In this document: in pieces, positions 13,240-21,953 of the stretch
Numbering within the stretch: position 1 is the stretch's first letter
Layout: each line of letters opens with the position of its first letter
Translations under genes and position numbers: made by a program
Source of the DNA: Stenotrophomonas sp. ATCM1_4
GTDB taxonomy: Bacteria > Pseudomonadota > Gammaproteobacteria > Xanthomonadales > Xanthomonadaceae
Length of the DNA stretch: 64,000 bases
Assembly: GCF_004348115.1 (NCBI RefSeq)
Contig: NZ_QPFB01000001.1
Coordinates: forward strand, 1,698,836-1,762,835
Direction: 5' to 3'
Notes under the pieces: generated by a model
The model's database searches: none
What the model saw: the letters and a program-made list of their open reading frames with translations, nothing else
What the model was told of the DNA's origin: nothing

Positions 13240-14139
13240 TCAGTTGCCACCGTCCAGCGATTCGGTGCGGATCTCGCCCTCATTCACCGGCTGGAAGCCC
13301 TGCTGCGGCGCGGTTTGAGCCGGTGCCGGCTGGATCGGGGCGGTGGTGGCGGTATCGCTGCCCGCTGCGACCGGTGCCGGCACGCTGACCGCATCGGCGC
13401 GCGGCGCGGTGGACGCCACCGGTGCCACCGTGCCCTGGGTGCCGCGCTTTTCGCGGGCGGCATAGGTGGATTCCTCCAGCCGGTCGCGGAAGGCGACCAC
13501 GTCGCTGGACGGCGCGCTGGCCAAGCGGCCTTCGATGATCATGCGCGGGGTGGTGCCCTGCCCGTAGGCATCGAGGTTGGCGGCATCGTCGATCTGCAGC
13601 GCCGCGCCATCCAGCGCCACACCCGCGAACAGGCCGCGCGCGCGCGACCACGACCAGATCTCGGCCTTGAGCTGGCCATCGGTGGCGGCGGCGGCATTGC
13701 GGCCGACCGGGCCGGCGGCCACGCCGGCGTCGGCGCCGAGGGTGAACTTGCCGTTGACGATGTTGTCCAGGCTGCGGTCGTTGCGGAACACCAGGATCAC
13801 GTCGGAGGACTGCACGCCGGCCTGGAAGCCGATGCTGCCGCCGGTGAGCTTGATGAACACCGGGTTGGACCAGCTGCCATCGGGCGTCTTGACCGACATC
13901 AGGCCGTGGCCACGACGGCCACCCAGCACCAGGCCGGCCTTGATCGTGTCGGGGATGACGATGATCGCGCGACCTTCGTCGAGCAGCTTGTCCGGGATCG
14001 CCTGTTCGGGGATGTCCTGGATTTCACTGAGCACGCGCACGGCATTGCGTGCGCGCTGGTCTTCCTGTGGGCCGGCAACGGCGTTGGCGGACAGGAGGCT
14101 GGCGGACAGCAACAGGGCGAGGCACGGCAGGCGGCGCAT
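13240..14139 (-). CDS. Exported SYLF-domain (Ysc84-like) lipid-binding protein
   Basis: This 299-residue protein has a signal peptide (residues 1-22, ending NAVAG) and a SYLF domain (about 30-220). Typical SYLF features are LDEGRAIIVIPDTIKAG and a Gly-rich stretch around GGRRGHGLM and GSIGFQAGVQSSD. SYLF domains bind phosphoinositides or other lipids in eukaryotes; bacterial members are envelope proteins of unclear role. The C-terminal ~75 residues are Pro/Ala/Thr-rich and probably disordered. The ATG at 14139 is preceded by GGAG at good spacing. It diverges from hemH. Confidence 0.85.
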   Translation of the reverse strand: MRRLPCLALLLSASLLSANAVAGPQEDQRARNAVRVLSEIQDIPEQAIPDKLLDEGRAIIVIPDTIKAGLVLGGRRGHGLMSVKTPDGSWSNPVFIKLTGGSIGFQAGVQSSDVILVFRNDRSLDNIVNGKFTLGADAGVAAGPVGRNAAAATDGQLKAEIWSWSRARGLFAGVALDGAALQIDDAANLDAYGQGTTPRMIIEGRLASAPSSDVVAFRDRLEESTYAAREKRGTQGTVAPVASTAPRADAVSVPAPVAAGSDTATTAPIQPAPAQTAPQQGFQPVNEGEIRTESLDGGN

Positions 14140-14260
14140 GGTGAACTCCGTAGGTCGGTGCACAGAAAGATAACGCAAGTGCCTGAAATTAGGCGCGGCG
14201 GGATGAATCGGTGGTGAGCGGAAGCCTGTGGCGGGTGCGTGCAAGCCGATGCCACGGTTT

Positions 14261-14281
14261 CCCCCTCCCAACCCTCCCCGG
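14261..14281. repeat. Fragment of the C/T-rich arm of the composite repeat
   Basis: The run CCCCCTCCCAACCCTCCCC before hemH matches the outer end of the left arm of the element at 4384-4511. No right arm is present, so this is a remnant or a chance match. Confidence 0.4.
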
Positions 14282-14328
14282 CCACCGCGCGTCGTCCCCA
14301 ACCGCCCAAGACCTGCGAAAATACCCGG

Positions 14329-15291
14329 ATGTCCAACGCCCCCACCACCGCGTTGCTCGCGGTCAACCTAGGCACGCCCGACACCCCTACCGCGCCGGCG
14401 GTGCGCCGTTACCTGGCCGAGTTCCTCGGTGACCGGCGCGTGGTGTCCATTCCCCCCCTGCTGTGGAAGCCGCTGCTGCATGGCCTGATCCTGCCGCTGC
14501 GCGGGGGCCGTTCGGCGCACAAGTACGCGCAGGTATGGCTGCCGGAAGGTTCGCCGCTGGCCGTGCATACCCGCCGTTTGGCGCAGGGCATCCAGCAGCT
14601 GCTGCCGGACTGGCGCGTGCGCGATGCGATGCGCTACGGCAACCCGGCGCTGCGTCCGGCACTGGATGCGCTGGCCGCCGAAGGCGCGCGCCGCATCGTG
14701 GTGCTGCCGCTGTACCCGCAGTACTCCACCACCACCACCGCCTCGGTCGAAGACGTGGTGCTGCAGTGGCAGCAGCGCCACCCGAAGGTGAAGGTGCAAC
14801 TGGTCCGCGACTACGCCGAAGACCCGCAATGGGTCGCCGCCGTGGCCGCGTCCATCACCGCCTACTGGCAGCAGCACGGCCGCGCCGAAAAGCTGGTGTT
14901 CTCCTTCCACGGCATCCCGCAGCGCCTGGCCGACGCCGGCGACCCCTACCCGCAGCGCTGCGAAGCCAGCGCCCGTGCCATCGCCGCCGCGCTGGGCCTG
15001 TCCGACGAGGCCTGGACGCTGGCCTACCAGTCACGCTTCGGCCGCGAACGCTGGCTGCAGCCGTATGCCGAGCCCACCCTGTGGGCCATGGCCGAGCGCG
15101 GCGTCCGCCAGATCGACGTGGTCTGCCCGGGCTTCGCCACCGACTGCCTGGAAACGCTGGAGGAAGTCGCGCTCGGCTTCACCGCCACCCTGGCCGAACG
15201 CGGCGCGACCATGCGCTACATCCCCTGCCTCAACGACAGTGCCGCCCATGCCCGTGCCCTGGCGGCACTGGCCACGGCGCAGACGGCATGA
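14329..15291 (+). CDS. hemH: Ferrochelatase
   Basis: This 320-residue enzyme inserts ferrous iron into protoporphyrin IX to give protoheme, the last step of heme synthesis. The N-terminal strand [12 protein letters not shown], the conserved [14 protein letters not shown], the catalytic His motif [10 protein letters not shown] and the late [16 protein letters not shown] are all present. The frame is open upstream, but [17 protein letters not shown] is the family start. It is co-translated with the following hydrolase through an ATGA overlap. Confidence 0.97.
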   Translation: MSNAPTTALLAVNLGTPDTPTAPAVRRYLAEFLGDRRVVSIPPLLWKPLLHGLILPLRGGRSAHKYAQVWLPEGSPLAVHTRRLAQGIQQLLPDWRVRDAMRYGNPALRPALDALAAEGARRIVVLPLYPQYSTTTTASVEDVVLQWQQRHPKVKVQLVRDYAEDPQWVAAVAASITAYWQQHGRAEKLVFSFHGIPQRLADAGDPYPQRCEASARAIAAALGLSDEAWTLAYQSRFGRERWLQPYAEPTLWAMAERGVRQIDVVCPGFATDCLETLEEVALGFTATLAERGATMRYIPCLNDSAAHARALAALATAQTA

Positions 15292-16151
15292 GTGCCACCG
15301 CGTTCGAACTGCGGGTCGACGGGCAACGCCTGGCCGGCCTGCGCAGCGGCACCCCGGGCGGGCTGAAGGTGCTGGCCCTGCATGGCTGGCTCGACAACGC
15401 CGCCAGCTTCCTGCCCCTGGCCGCCCACCTGCCGACGCTGGACCTGGTGATGATCGACCTGCCCGGCCACGGCTTCAGCGAGCACCTGCCGCTGACCACG
15501 CCGTACACCACGCCGCAGGCCATCGTGCACACCCTGGCCATCGCCGATGCGTTGGGCTGGGACCGTTGCGTGCTGCTCGGCCACTCGATGGGCGCGGCCA
15601 TCGCCAGTCTGGTCGCGGCGGTGGCCGGTGAGCGCGTGCAGGCGCTGGTATCGATCGAGGCACTGGGCGGGTTGGCCGCGCCGGCCACCGAGACCGTGCA
15701 GCGCCTGCGCACCTTCGTCACCGCCGCGTCCAGGCTCGATGACAAACAGCTGCGCGTGTTCCCCGACCTGGCCACGCCGGTGCGGGCGCGGATGATGGTC
15801 AACCAGCTCAGCGAGACCTCGGCGCGGCTGCTGGTCGAGCGCGGGGTCAAGCCGGTCGATGGCGGCTGGAGCTGGCGCAGCGACCCGCGCCTGATGCTGC
15901 CCACCGCCGTGCGCATGACCGAGGACCAGGTACGGGACGTGGTCAGCGCCATCAGCTGCCCGGTGCAGGTGATCTATGCCACGCCGGCGCAGGACTACTT
16001 CCCCGAACCGCAGCGCAGCCAGCGCGCCGCGCTGTTGCCCGACGGTCGCCTGCACAGCCTGCCTGGCCACCACCACGTGCACATGGACCAGCCGGCCGCG
16101 GTGGCGGCGATCATCGAGCGCTTCATCGCCGGTTTGCCCGACGCCAGCTGA
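15288..16151 (+). CDS. Alpha/beta hydrolase
   Basis: This 287-residue protein has an alpha/beta hydrolase fold. The oxyanion segment is LALHGWLDN, the nucleophile elbow is GHSMGA with Ser near residue 103, and a late His lies in [12 protein letters not shown]. An acidic member is expected near YATPAQDYF. The substrate is unknown; serine hydrolases of this type include esterases and C-C hydrolases. It overlaps the hemH stop by 4 bp, so it is expressed with ferrochelatase, but no heme-related role is established. No signal peptide is present. Confidence 0.87.
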   Translation: MSATAFELRVDGQRLAGLRSGTPGGLKVLALHGWLDNAASFLPLAAHLPTLDLVMIDLPGHGFSEHLPLTTPYTTPQAIVHTLAIADALGWDRCVLLGHSMGAAIASLVAAVAGERVQALVSIEALGGLAAPATETVQRLRTFVTAASRLDDKQLRVFPDLATPVRARMMVNQLSETSARLLVERGVKPVDGGWSWRSDPRLMLPTAVRMTEDQVRDVVSAISCPVQVIYATPAQDYFPEPQRSQRAALLPDGRLHSLPGHHHVHMDQPAAVAAIIERFIAGLPDAS

Positions 16152-16443
16152 ATCCCGGCACCGCAATACGGCCTTGGTCTGGTTCAGAGGCCCGTGGCGC
16201 CGCCGCTAACGGGGTTACGACCGTTACAGGGAATGAAGTAACGCAGGCCCGCGATGGGCCCTGCGCGTCCGATCGCAGCATGCTTTCCCGCCTTTCCCGC
16301 CGCGGCCCCCTGTTCCCGGGCCGGATCCTCCCGCGCACCGCTGCCGGCCACGCCGGCCGCGCGCCTGCGCGTGCGGGCCGGCAACGGCCGCTGTGATCGT
16401 CCATCCCGTCGTCCTTCCCCCGATTGCCTGACCCGGAGTTGCC

Positions 16444-18252
16444 ATGCATCCACGTCCCCACCCCGTCGCCCAGCCCCCCGATCCGTCCGCACTGCAGCTG
16501 GCCTGGGCAGGCCAGCGCGGCACGCTGTTGGCGGCGCTGGTCCTGTGCGTGGCCACCGTCGCGATCGCGGCGTGGTCGCGGCAATGGCTGCTGCTGGTGC
16601 TCTGCCTGTGCGGGTTGCCGTTGCTGACGGTCACCTTGCTGCGCCCGCTGCGGGCCCTGGGCGATACACCAGCCAGCCTGCGCGCGCAGCTGGATGCGGT
16701 TGCCGGCGACGGCACTGGCATTGGCACCACACGCACGCTGGCCGCCAGCGTGGCGGCGCTGCAGGCACGCGTGCAGCAGCGCTGGCAGCAGGAGCAGGCC
16801 ATGCACCAGGAGAACGCGCAGATCCGCGCGTCGCTGGACACCTCGCGCACCGGCATGATGATCGCCGACAACGACCACATCATCCGCTACGTGAACCGCT
16901 CGGTGGTGGCGCTGCTGCGCAACCAGCAGGACACCCTGCGCAAGGCCTTCCCGGATTTCGACGTGGACACGCTGGTGGGCAGCAGCATCCACCGCTTCCA
17001 CGCCAACCCGGCGCGCATCCGCGGCATCCTCGACCAGCTGCGGCAGCCCCACAACGGCCGCATCCAGATCGGCGGCGTGCATTTCAGCCAGGTGGTCACG
17101 CCGGTGTTCAACGCCGACGGCAGCCGCAGCGGCTTCGCGGTGGAGTGGCACGACCGCACCCAGGAGCTGCAGCTGGAGAACAGCGTGGCCGGCATCGTCG
17201 CCGCGGCCAACGCCGGCGACCTGGGCAAGCGCCTGCAGCCGGTGGCCGAGGCCGGCTTCATCCAGACCCTGACGCTGGGCATCAACCAGCTGCTGGACAC
17301 GCTGGCCGGCACCACCGGCCAGGTCCGCGCGATGCTGGCCGCCCTGGCCGAAGGCGACCTGGACCACCGCATCACCGGCGAGCATGCCGGTGACTTCGAG
17401 GCGATGAAGAACGATGCCAACCTGACCGCCGAGCGGCTGGCGGCGATCATCGACCAGATCAAGCACTGCTCGCAGGCCATCACCGTCGCCGCCGGCGAGA
17501 TCGCCAGCGGCAACGACGACCTGTCCCGGCGCACCGAGCAACAGGCGGCCAGCCTGGAGGAAACCGCCGCCTCGATGGAGGAGCTGACCTCGACCGTGCG
17601 CGAGAACGCCGAATCCGCCCGCGATGCCAACCGGCTGGCGATCGGCGCGGCCGGCGTGGCCGAGCGCGGCGGCCAGGTGGTCGGCCAGGTGGTCAGCACC
17701 ATGCAGGCCATCGAGCAGGCTTCGCATCGGATCGCCGAGATCATCTCGGTGATCGACGGCATTGCCTTCCAGACCAACATCCTGGCGCTGAACGCCGCGG
17801 TGGAAGCGGCGCGCGCCGGCGACCAGGGCCGTGGTTTCGCCGTGGTCGCTTCGGAGGTGCGCTCGCTGGCACAGCGCTCGGCCACCGCCGCGCGCGAGAT
17901 CAAGGGCCTGATCGAGGATTCGATGGGCAAGGTGGACGACGGCGCCCGCCTGGTCACCCAGGCCGGCAGCACGATGGACGAGATCGTCACCGCGGTGAAG
18001 GAGGTCACCGACCTGATGGCGCGCATCGCCGCCGCATCGCAGGAGCAGAGCGTGGGCATCGAACAGGTCAACCACACCGTGACCCAGATGGACGAGACCA
18101 CCCAGCAGAACGCGGCGCTGGTGGAGGAAGCCAGCGCGGCGGCGCGTTCGATGGAGCAGCAGGCCGAGGCATTGGCCGGCGCGGTGTCGGTGTTCCGTTA
18201 TGCCGGTGCCAATGACGTGCGCGAGCGGTCGTCGCGGCGACGGATCGGCTGA
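16444..18252 (+). CDS. Methyl-accepting chemotaxis protein with PAS domain
   Basis: This 602-residue chemoreceptor has two close transmembrane helices (about 27-46 and 48-66) with almost no periplasmic loop, so sensing is probably cytoplasmic or at the membrane. A PAS-like domain follows (about 130-235), then a HAMP-like linker region and the signalling domain. The hairpin tip with [16 protein letters not shown] lies near residues 440-460. There is no C-terminal CheR-docking pentapeptide. No che genes are adjacent. It could act in twitching, aerotaxis or energy taxis; the ligand is unknown. Confidence 0.93.
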   Translation: MHPRPHPVAQPPDPSALQLAWAGQRGTLLAALVLCVATVAIAAWSRQWLLLVLCLCGLPLLTVTLLRPLRALGDTPASLRAQLDAVAGDGTGIGTTRTLAASVAALQARVQQRWQQEQAMHQENAQIRASLDTSRTGMMIADNDHIIRYVNRSVVALLRNQQDTLRKAFPDFDVDTLVGSSIHRFHANPARIRGILDQLRQPHNGRIQIGGVHFSQVVTPVFNADGSRSGFAVEWHDRTQELQLENSVAGIVAAANAGDLGKRLQPVAEAGFIQTLTLGINQLLDTLAGTTGQVRAMLAALAEGDLDHRITGEHAGDFEAMKNDANLTAERLAAIIDQIKHCSQAITVAAGEIASGNDDLSRRTEQQAASLEETAASMEELTSTVRENAESARDANRLAIGAAGVAERGGQVVGQVVSTMQAIEQASHRIAEIISVIDGIAFQTNILALNAAVEAARAGDQGRGFAVVASEVRSLAQRSATAAREIKGLIEDSMGKVDDGARLVTQAGSTMDEIVTAVKEVTDLMARIAAASQEQSVGIEQVNHTVTQMDETTQQNAALVEEASAAARSMEQQAEALAGAVSVFRYAGANDVRERSSRRRIG

Positions 18253-18325
18253 CGCGCGCCGGTCCAGCCACTGGGGCGAGGCATGGCGTCCTGGCGCTTG
18301 GCTTTATCGGGCAAGCCCGGAAGCA

Positions 18326-18446
18326 CCCCTCCCCAGCCCTCCCCTTGCCTACGGCAAAGGGAGGGGACGGTTCACGCGATGTGTCGGATGGCAGCCATGC
18401 CGCTTTTGCCCCCTCCCTTGCGCAGCAGGGGAGGGTTGGGGAGGGG
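18326..18446. repeat. Composite inverted-repeat element, second copy
   Basis: The left arm begins CCCCTCCCCAGCCCTCCCC at 18326, and the right arm ends GGGTTGGGGAGGGG at 18446, with imperfect complementarity. The spacer resembles those at 49007-49135 and 57794-57991 (a GGCGGTT-like start and a CTTTTGCCCCCTCCC-like end). It lies between convergent genes. Confidence 0.8.
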
Positions 18447-18466
18447 TAAGCCCTTCGTCTTCGCCC

Positions 18467-19261
18467 CTACGCCCGCACCTGCAGCAACTGGTGCAGCGTG
18501 CCCTTCAAGCGCCGCCCTTCCAGCCGCAGGTAATCACGTTCCTGTTCCCAGTACGGGAAGCGCGCCTGGACCTCGGCCCAGAACGCCGGCGAGTGGTTGG
18601 CCTGAAGCAGGTGGCAGAGCTCGTGCACCAGCACGTACTCGAAGGCCGAGGGCCGGCCCAGCACCAGCGCCAGGTCCAGCGCCATCGAACCGTCCGGCGC
18701 CAGCGAGCCCCATTGCGAGGACATCACCTTCAGCCGCAGCCGTGCCGGCGCGCGCGCCAGCCCCGGCAGGTACTTCGGCAGCCACTGGCCGACGTCGGCG
18801 CGGGTCTGGGCTTCGTAGAACTCGCGCAATGCACGACGCAAGGCCGCTTCCCCGGCACGCGCGGACAGCTGGATATGCGCCCCGGCCTCGTCCACTTCGA
18901 TACGGGTGAAGCGCCCGTCTTCCCAATGCACCGGCAGCAATGCACCACGCAGCGGCAGCACGCCGGGCTCGCGCAGCAACAGTGGCGGCGCCAGCAGGCC
19001 ATCGTCGCTGAAACGCGCCAACTGCTGCTGCAGCCATTGCCGGTTGGCCTGCAGGAAACGCTCGCCGGAGACCAGGCTCGCGCGCGTGGGCAAGGTCAAG
19101 CGCGCGCCACGTTCATCCACGCTGAGCTTGAGCCGGCGCGCACGCGGGTCGCGCACGCGCAGCACCTCGATCTCGGCCGCGTCATCCAGGCGCAGGCGCA
19201 CCGTGTCGCGCTGGATACCCGGCGCGGTGGGGGCGATCAGACGGCGAAGCAGGCGGGCCAT
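18467..19261 (-). CDS. YgjP/DUF45-type zinc metallopeptidase domain protein
   Basis: This 264-residue protein has the DUF45 (YgjP-like, SprT-related) fold. The zinc-binding motif HELCH (VLVHELCHLLQANHS) lies near residue 215, followed by a downstream FW region. Family members are predicted zinc-dependent hydrolases; biological roles are largely undefined. The ATG at 19261 is preferred over an in-frame GTG two codons upstream. No signal peptide is visible, so it is probably cytoplasmic. It lies just upstream of the hypothetical end of the repeat element and downstream of rdgC on the same strand. Confidence 0.85.
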   Translation of the reverse strand: MARLLRRLIAPTAPGIQRDTVRLRLDDAAEIEVLRVRDPRARRLKLSVDERGARLTLPTRASLVSGERFLQANRQWLQQQLARFSDDGLLAPPLLLREPGVLPLRGALLPVHWEDGRFTRIEVDEAGAHIQLSARAGEAALRRALREFYEAQTRADVGQWLPKYLPGLARAPARLRLKVMSSQWGSLAPDGSMALDLALVLGRPSAFEYVLVHELCHLLQANHSPAFWAEVQARFPYWEQERDYLRLEGRRLKGTLHQLLQVRA

Positions 19262-19315
19262 GGCCACAGCATAGACCCGGCCGGGTTACCGCGCCGGGAC
19301 GACGCCGGTTCCGGT

Positions 19316-20224
19316 TCAGCTGTCGGCCTTGCTCAGCTTGAACGCCTTTTCCAGCAGCAGGAACAGGCGGCGGATTTCACCGCTCTGCAGCGCGAAGCGC
19401 GCATCCAGCTCGGCCCGGCGGCCGTCCTCGTCGATGTGCTCGAGCTGGTCCAGCGCACCGTCCAGGAACTTGAGCTTGCGCACGATCAGGTCGTCGCCGA
19501 GCACGAAGGACAGGTTGTCCTCGAACACCAGCGCCAGCTTGGTGACCTGCTTGCCGGCGTCCAGGTGCTTGTCGATCTCGTCGCAGCGCAGTTCCTGGTG
19601 CTGGCACTTGACCACCGCGCCCCCCTCCACCGGGTCCTTCATCTCGCACTCTTCGCCCAGGCTCAGGCCCTCGGGCAGCGGCTCACCGGCGATCCACGCG
19701 GTCAGGATCGAACGCGGCGCCACTTCGGCGTTCAGCGGCATCGCCGGGAAGCTGCCGAGCATGCCGCGGATGTCGCTCATCACGTTCTCGCCGGTCTTGC
19801 GGCTGGAGCTGTCCACCGCGACGTAGCCGTGCTCCAGGTCCAGCAAGGCATCGGTGCGCGAGCTCTTGACGAAGGCACGCGGCAGCAGCTCGTGCAGCAG
19901 GTCGTCCTTCATGCGCTTGCGCTCGCGGCCACCGGGCTTGCGGCCTTCCTTCTCCTCGATTTCCTCCAGCTTGCGGGCCAGCAGGTCGTTGACCACCACG
20001 CTCGGCAGGATCTTCTCCTCGCCGCCAACGGTCAGCCACAGCGCGTCGCCGATGCGGTGCGAGAACACGTTCTTCTCGTCGCGGCCGAACGGCGAGATGA
20101 AGCCGCGCGAGGTCATTTCCAGCGCGCCGACCGGCTTGAGCACCACGTGCGGCAACAGCGTGTCGACTTCGGAGAAATCAATGGAAGTGGGGAAGCGGAA
20201 CAGCGTCAGGTTCTTGAAAAACAT
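19316..20224 (-). CDS. rdgC: Recombination-associated protein RdgC
   Basis: This 302-residue protein matches RdgC from the start MFFKNLTLFRFP to the C-terminal LFLLLEKAFKL region. RdgC forms a ring-shaped dimer that binds duplex DNA without sequence specificity and restrains RecA. It acts on the nucleoid. Neighbours on the same strand are ttcA upstream and a YgjP-type protein downstream, with gaps of 92 and 54 bp. Length and termini are normal. Confidence 0.96.
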   Translation of the reverse strand: MFFKNLTLFRFPTSIDFSEVDTLLPHVVLKPVGALEMTSRGFISPFGRDEKNVFSHRIGDALWLTVGGEEKILPSVVVNDLLARKLEEIEEKEGRKPGGRERKRMKDDLLHELLPRAFVKSSRTDALLDLEHGYVAVDSSSRKTGENVMSDIRGMLGSFPAMPLNAEVAPRSILTAWIAGEPLPEGLSLGEECEMKDPVEGGAVVKCQHQELRCDEIDKHLDAGKQVTKLALVFEDNLSFVLGDDLIVRKLKFLDGALDQLEHIDEDGRRAELDARFALQSGEIRRLFLLLEKAFKLSKADS

Positions 20225-20316
20225 GAATTGGAAGCCGGAAAAGGAAAGAGGGAAAACGGGAATGCAACAGACGGCGGCGGGGCCGGACCAGGCCCGACCT
20301 GCGGGGCATCAGGGGA

Positions 20317-21222
20317 TCAGGGGTCCGCGGGCTCCGGACCCTGCTCGCCGCCGGCAAGCCACGCATGCGCGTCCGGCAGCGGGGCTTCGTCGCGGCGCCC
20401 CAGCGCCATGAAGTCGAACAGCCGCGGGTCGGCCAGCTGCGAGGGCCGGACATCGCCCAGCGCGCGCGCGATCTGCTCGATGCGGCCGGGGTGGTCCTTC
20501 TCCCATTGTTTCATCATCAGCCCGACCTGCTTGCGCTGCAGGTTCTCCTGGCTGCCGCACAGGTTGCACGGGATGATCGGGAACTGCCGTGCCACGGCGT
20601 AGTCGATGATGTCGCTTTCGCGCACGTAGGCCAGCGGCCGGATCACCACGTGCTTGCCGTCATCGCTGAGCAGCTTGGGCGGCATGCCGGCGGCCTTGGC
20701 ATGATTGAACAGGTTCATGAAGAACGTGGCCACGATGTCGTCGCGGTGGTGGCCCAGCGCGATCTTGGTGAAGCCGTTCGCCTCGGCGTAGTTGTACAGC
20801 GCGCCACGACGCATGCGCGAGCACAGCGAACACATGGTCTTGCCTTCCGGGATCACCCGGCTGACCACCGAATAGGTGTCCTGCTCGATGATGTGGTACG
20901 CCACGCCGAGGCCGGCCAGGTACTCCGGCAGCACGTGCTCGGGAAAGCCCGGCTGCTTCTGGTCCAGGTTCACCGCGACCAGCTCGAACGGCACCGGCGC
21001 CTTCTTCTGCAGCTGCAGCAGGATGTCCAGCAGGGTGTAGCTGTCCTTGCCGCCGGACAGGCAGACCATCACCTTGTCGCCGGCCTCGATCATGCCGAAA
21101 TCGGCGATGGCCTGGCCCACCTGGCGGCGCAGGCGCTTGGCCAGCTTGTGGTGTTCACGTTCGGCCAGGCGCGGGTCGCGGGCACGCGGGGCGGGATCGG
21201 GCAGGGGGATGACGGCACTCAT
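20317..21222 (-). CDS. ttcA: tRNA 2-thiocytidine(32) synthetase TtcA
   Basis: This 301-residue enzyme thiolates cytidine 32 in certain tRNAs, using ATP and an iron-sulfur cluster. The PP-loop SGGKDS lies near residue 55, and the two cluster-binding pairs CSLC and CNLC are intact. The frame allows starts at 21267, 21231 and 21222; I chose 21222 ([10 protein letters not shown]) because the residues before it are poorly family-like, and no start has a clear ribosome site. The C-terminal ~30 residues are variable. Confidence 0.95.
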   Translation of the reverse strand: MSAVIPLPDPAPRARDPRLAEREHHKLAKRLRRQVGQAIADFGMIEAGDKVMVCLSGGKDSYTLLDILLQLQKKAPVPFELVAVNLDQKQPGFPEHVLPEYLAGLGVAYHIIEQDTYSVVSRVIPEGKTMCSLCSRMRRGALYNYAEANGFTKIALGHHRDDIVATFFMNLFNHAKAAGMPPKLLSDDGKHVVIRPLAYVRESDIIDYAVARQFPIIPCNLCGSQENLQRKQVGLMMKQWEKDHPGRIEQIARALGDVRPSQLADPRLFDFMALGRRDEAPLPDAHAWLAGGEQGPEPADP

Positions 21223-21300
21223 TGCCGGCATTCTACCGGCTCGGCGGCGCCCCTCCTCACCGGACACGGCAACCGGTTATGCTCAGCCCCCGTGGAGACC

Positions 21301-21495
21301 ATGACGCCCGCCGAGATCAGCCAGCGCATCGCCGTCCTGCGGAGTGAACACCGCAGCCTGGACGATCGCATCACCCGCCTTGCCGCCAACCCGGACGACG
21401 AGCTGGAGGCCAAACGGCTGAAGCGGCGCAAGCTGCAGCTCAAGGACTGCATCACCAAGCTGGAAAGCATGTTGATCCCGGACGAGCCGGCGTAG
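21301..21495 (+). CDS. YdcH/DUF465-type small helical protein
   Basis: This 64-residue protein has the DUF465 pattern: a helical hairpin with HRSLDDRITRL followed by a basic second helix (KRLKRRKLQLKD). The function of the family is not established; members are small cytoplasmic coiled-coil proteins. The ATG at 21301 has GGAG three bases upstream, which is close; a GTG at 21292 is an alternative. It is a single gene, divergent from ttcA. Confidence 0.8.
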   Translation: MTPAEISQRIAVLRSEHRSLDDRITRLAANPDDELEAKRLKRRKLQLKDCITKLESMLIPDEPA

Positions 21496-21572
21496 GCCTG
21501 CCCCCCGTCACTCCGCGCCACCCAAGCATATGCATCACCGGCGATGATGTCGGCGCTCCCGCACGGCCGGCG

Positions 21573-21953
21573 TCAATCGGCGACCGGCACTCCGGGGTGC
21601 TCCGGCAGCTGTCCTTTCCAGGCATCGCGCTCGTCCACGCGGATCTCGCAGGTCAGGCCGTCTTCGCTGCACTGCAGGCCCAGCGCGTGCCCGGCCCAGT
21701 CGGCGACCGCGCCGCTGCGCACGCTGGCGATGTCCGCCTGCAGGCGCTCGACGCCGGCGATGGACAACACGTAATGGCGCTGTTCGCCTTCGCCGGCCAC
21801 GCACAACCGCAGCGGCGCACCGGTGAAGCGGCCGGGCAGTTCGTCCTCAGCACAGCGCCCCGCCTGCGTTGCTGCCTGCAGCGCAGGCAACAATGGCAAC
21901 AGCGCCGCGAAAAGCGGCACACCCACGAACGCGTGGATGCACCGGCGGCTCAT
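21573..21953 (-). CDS. Small exported protein of unknown function, coupled to plsB
   Basis: This 126-residue protein has a signal peptide (residues 1 to about 29, ending ALQAAT). The mature part has four or five Cys residues (AGRCAEDE, RLCVAGE, LQCSEDGLTCEIR) that could form disulfides in the periplasm. I do not recognise a family. Its ATG overlaps the plsB stop as ATGA, so it is translated with plsB, a conserved-looking arrangement worth comparing across related genomes. Confidence 0.7.
   Translation of the reverse strand: MSRRCIHAFVGVPLFAALLPLLPALQAATQAGRCAEDELPGRFTGAPLRLCVAGEGEQRHYVLSIAGVERLQADIASVRSGAVADWAGHALGLQCSEDGLTCEIRVDERDAWKGQLPEHPGVPVAD

Noticed and set aside
16123..18075. A 650-residue minus-strand frame across the chemoreceptor
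   Set aside because: The plus strand encodes an unmistakable MCP signalling domain; the antisense frame has no motif.
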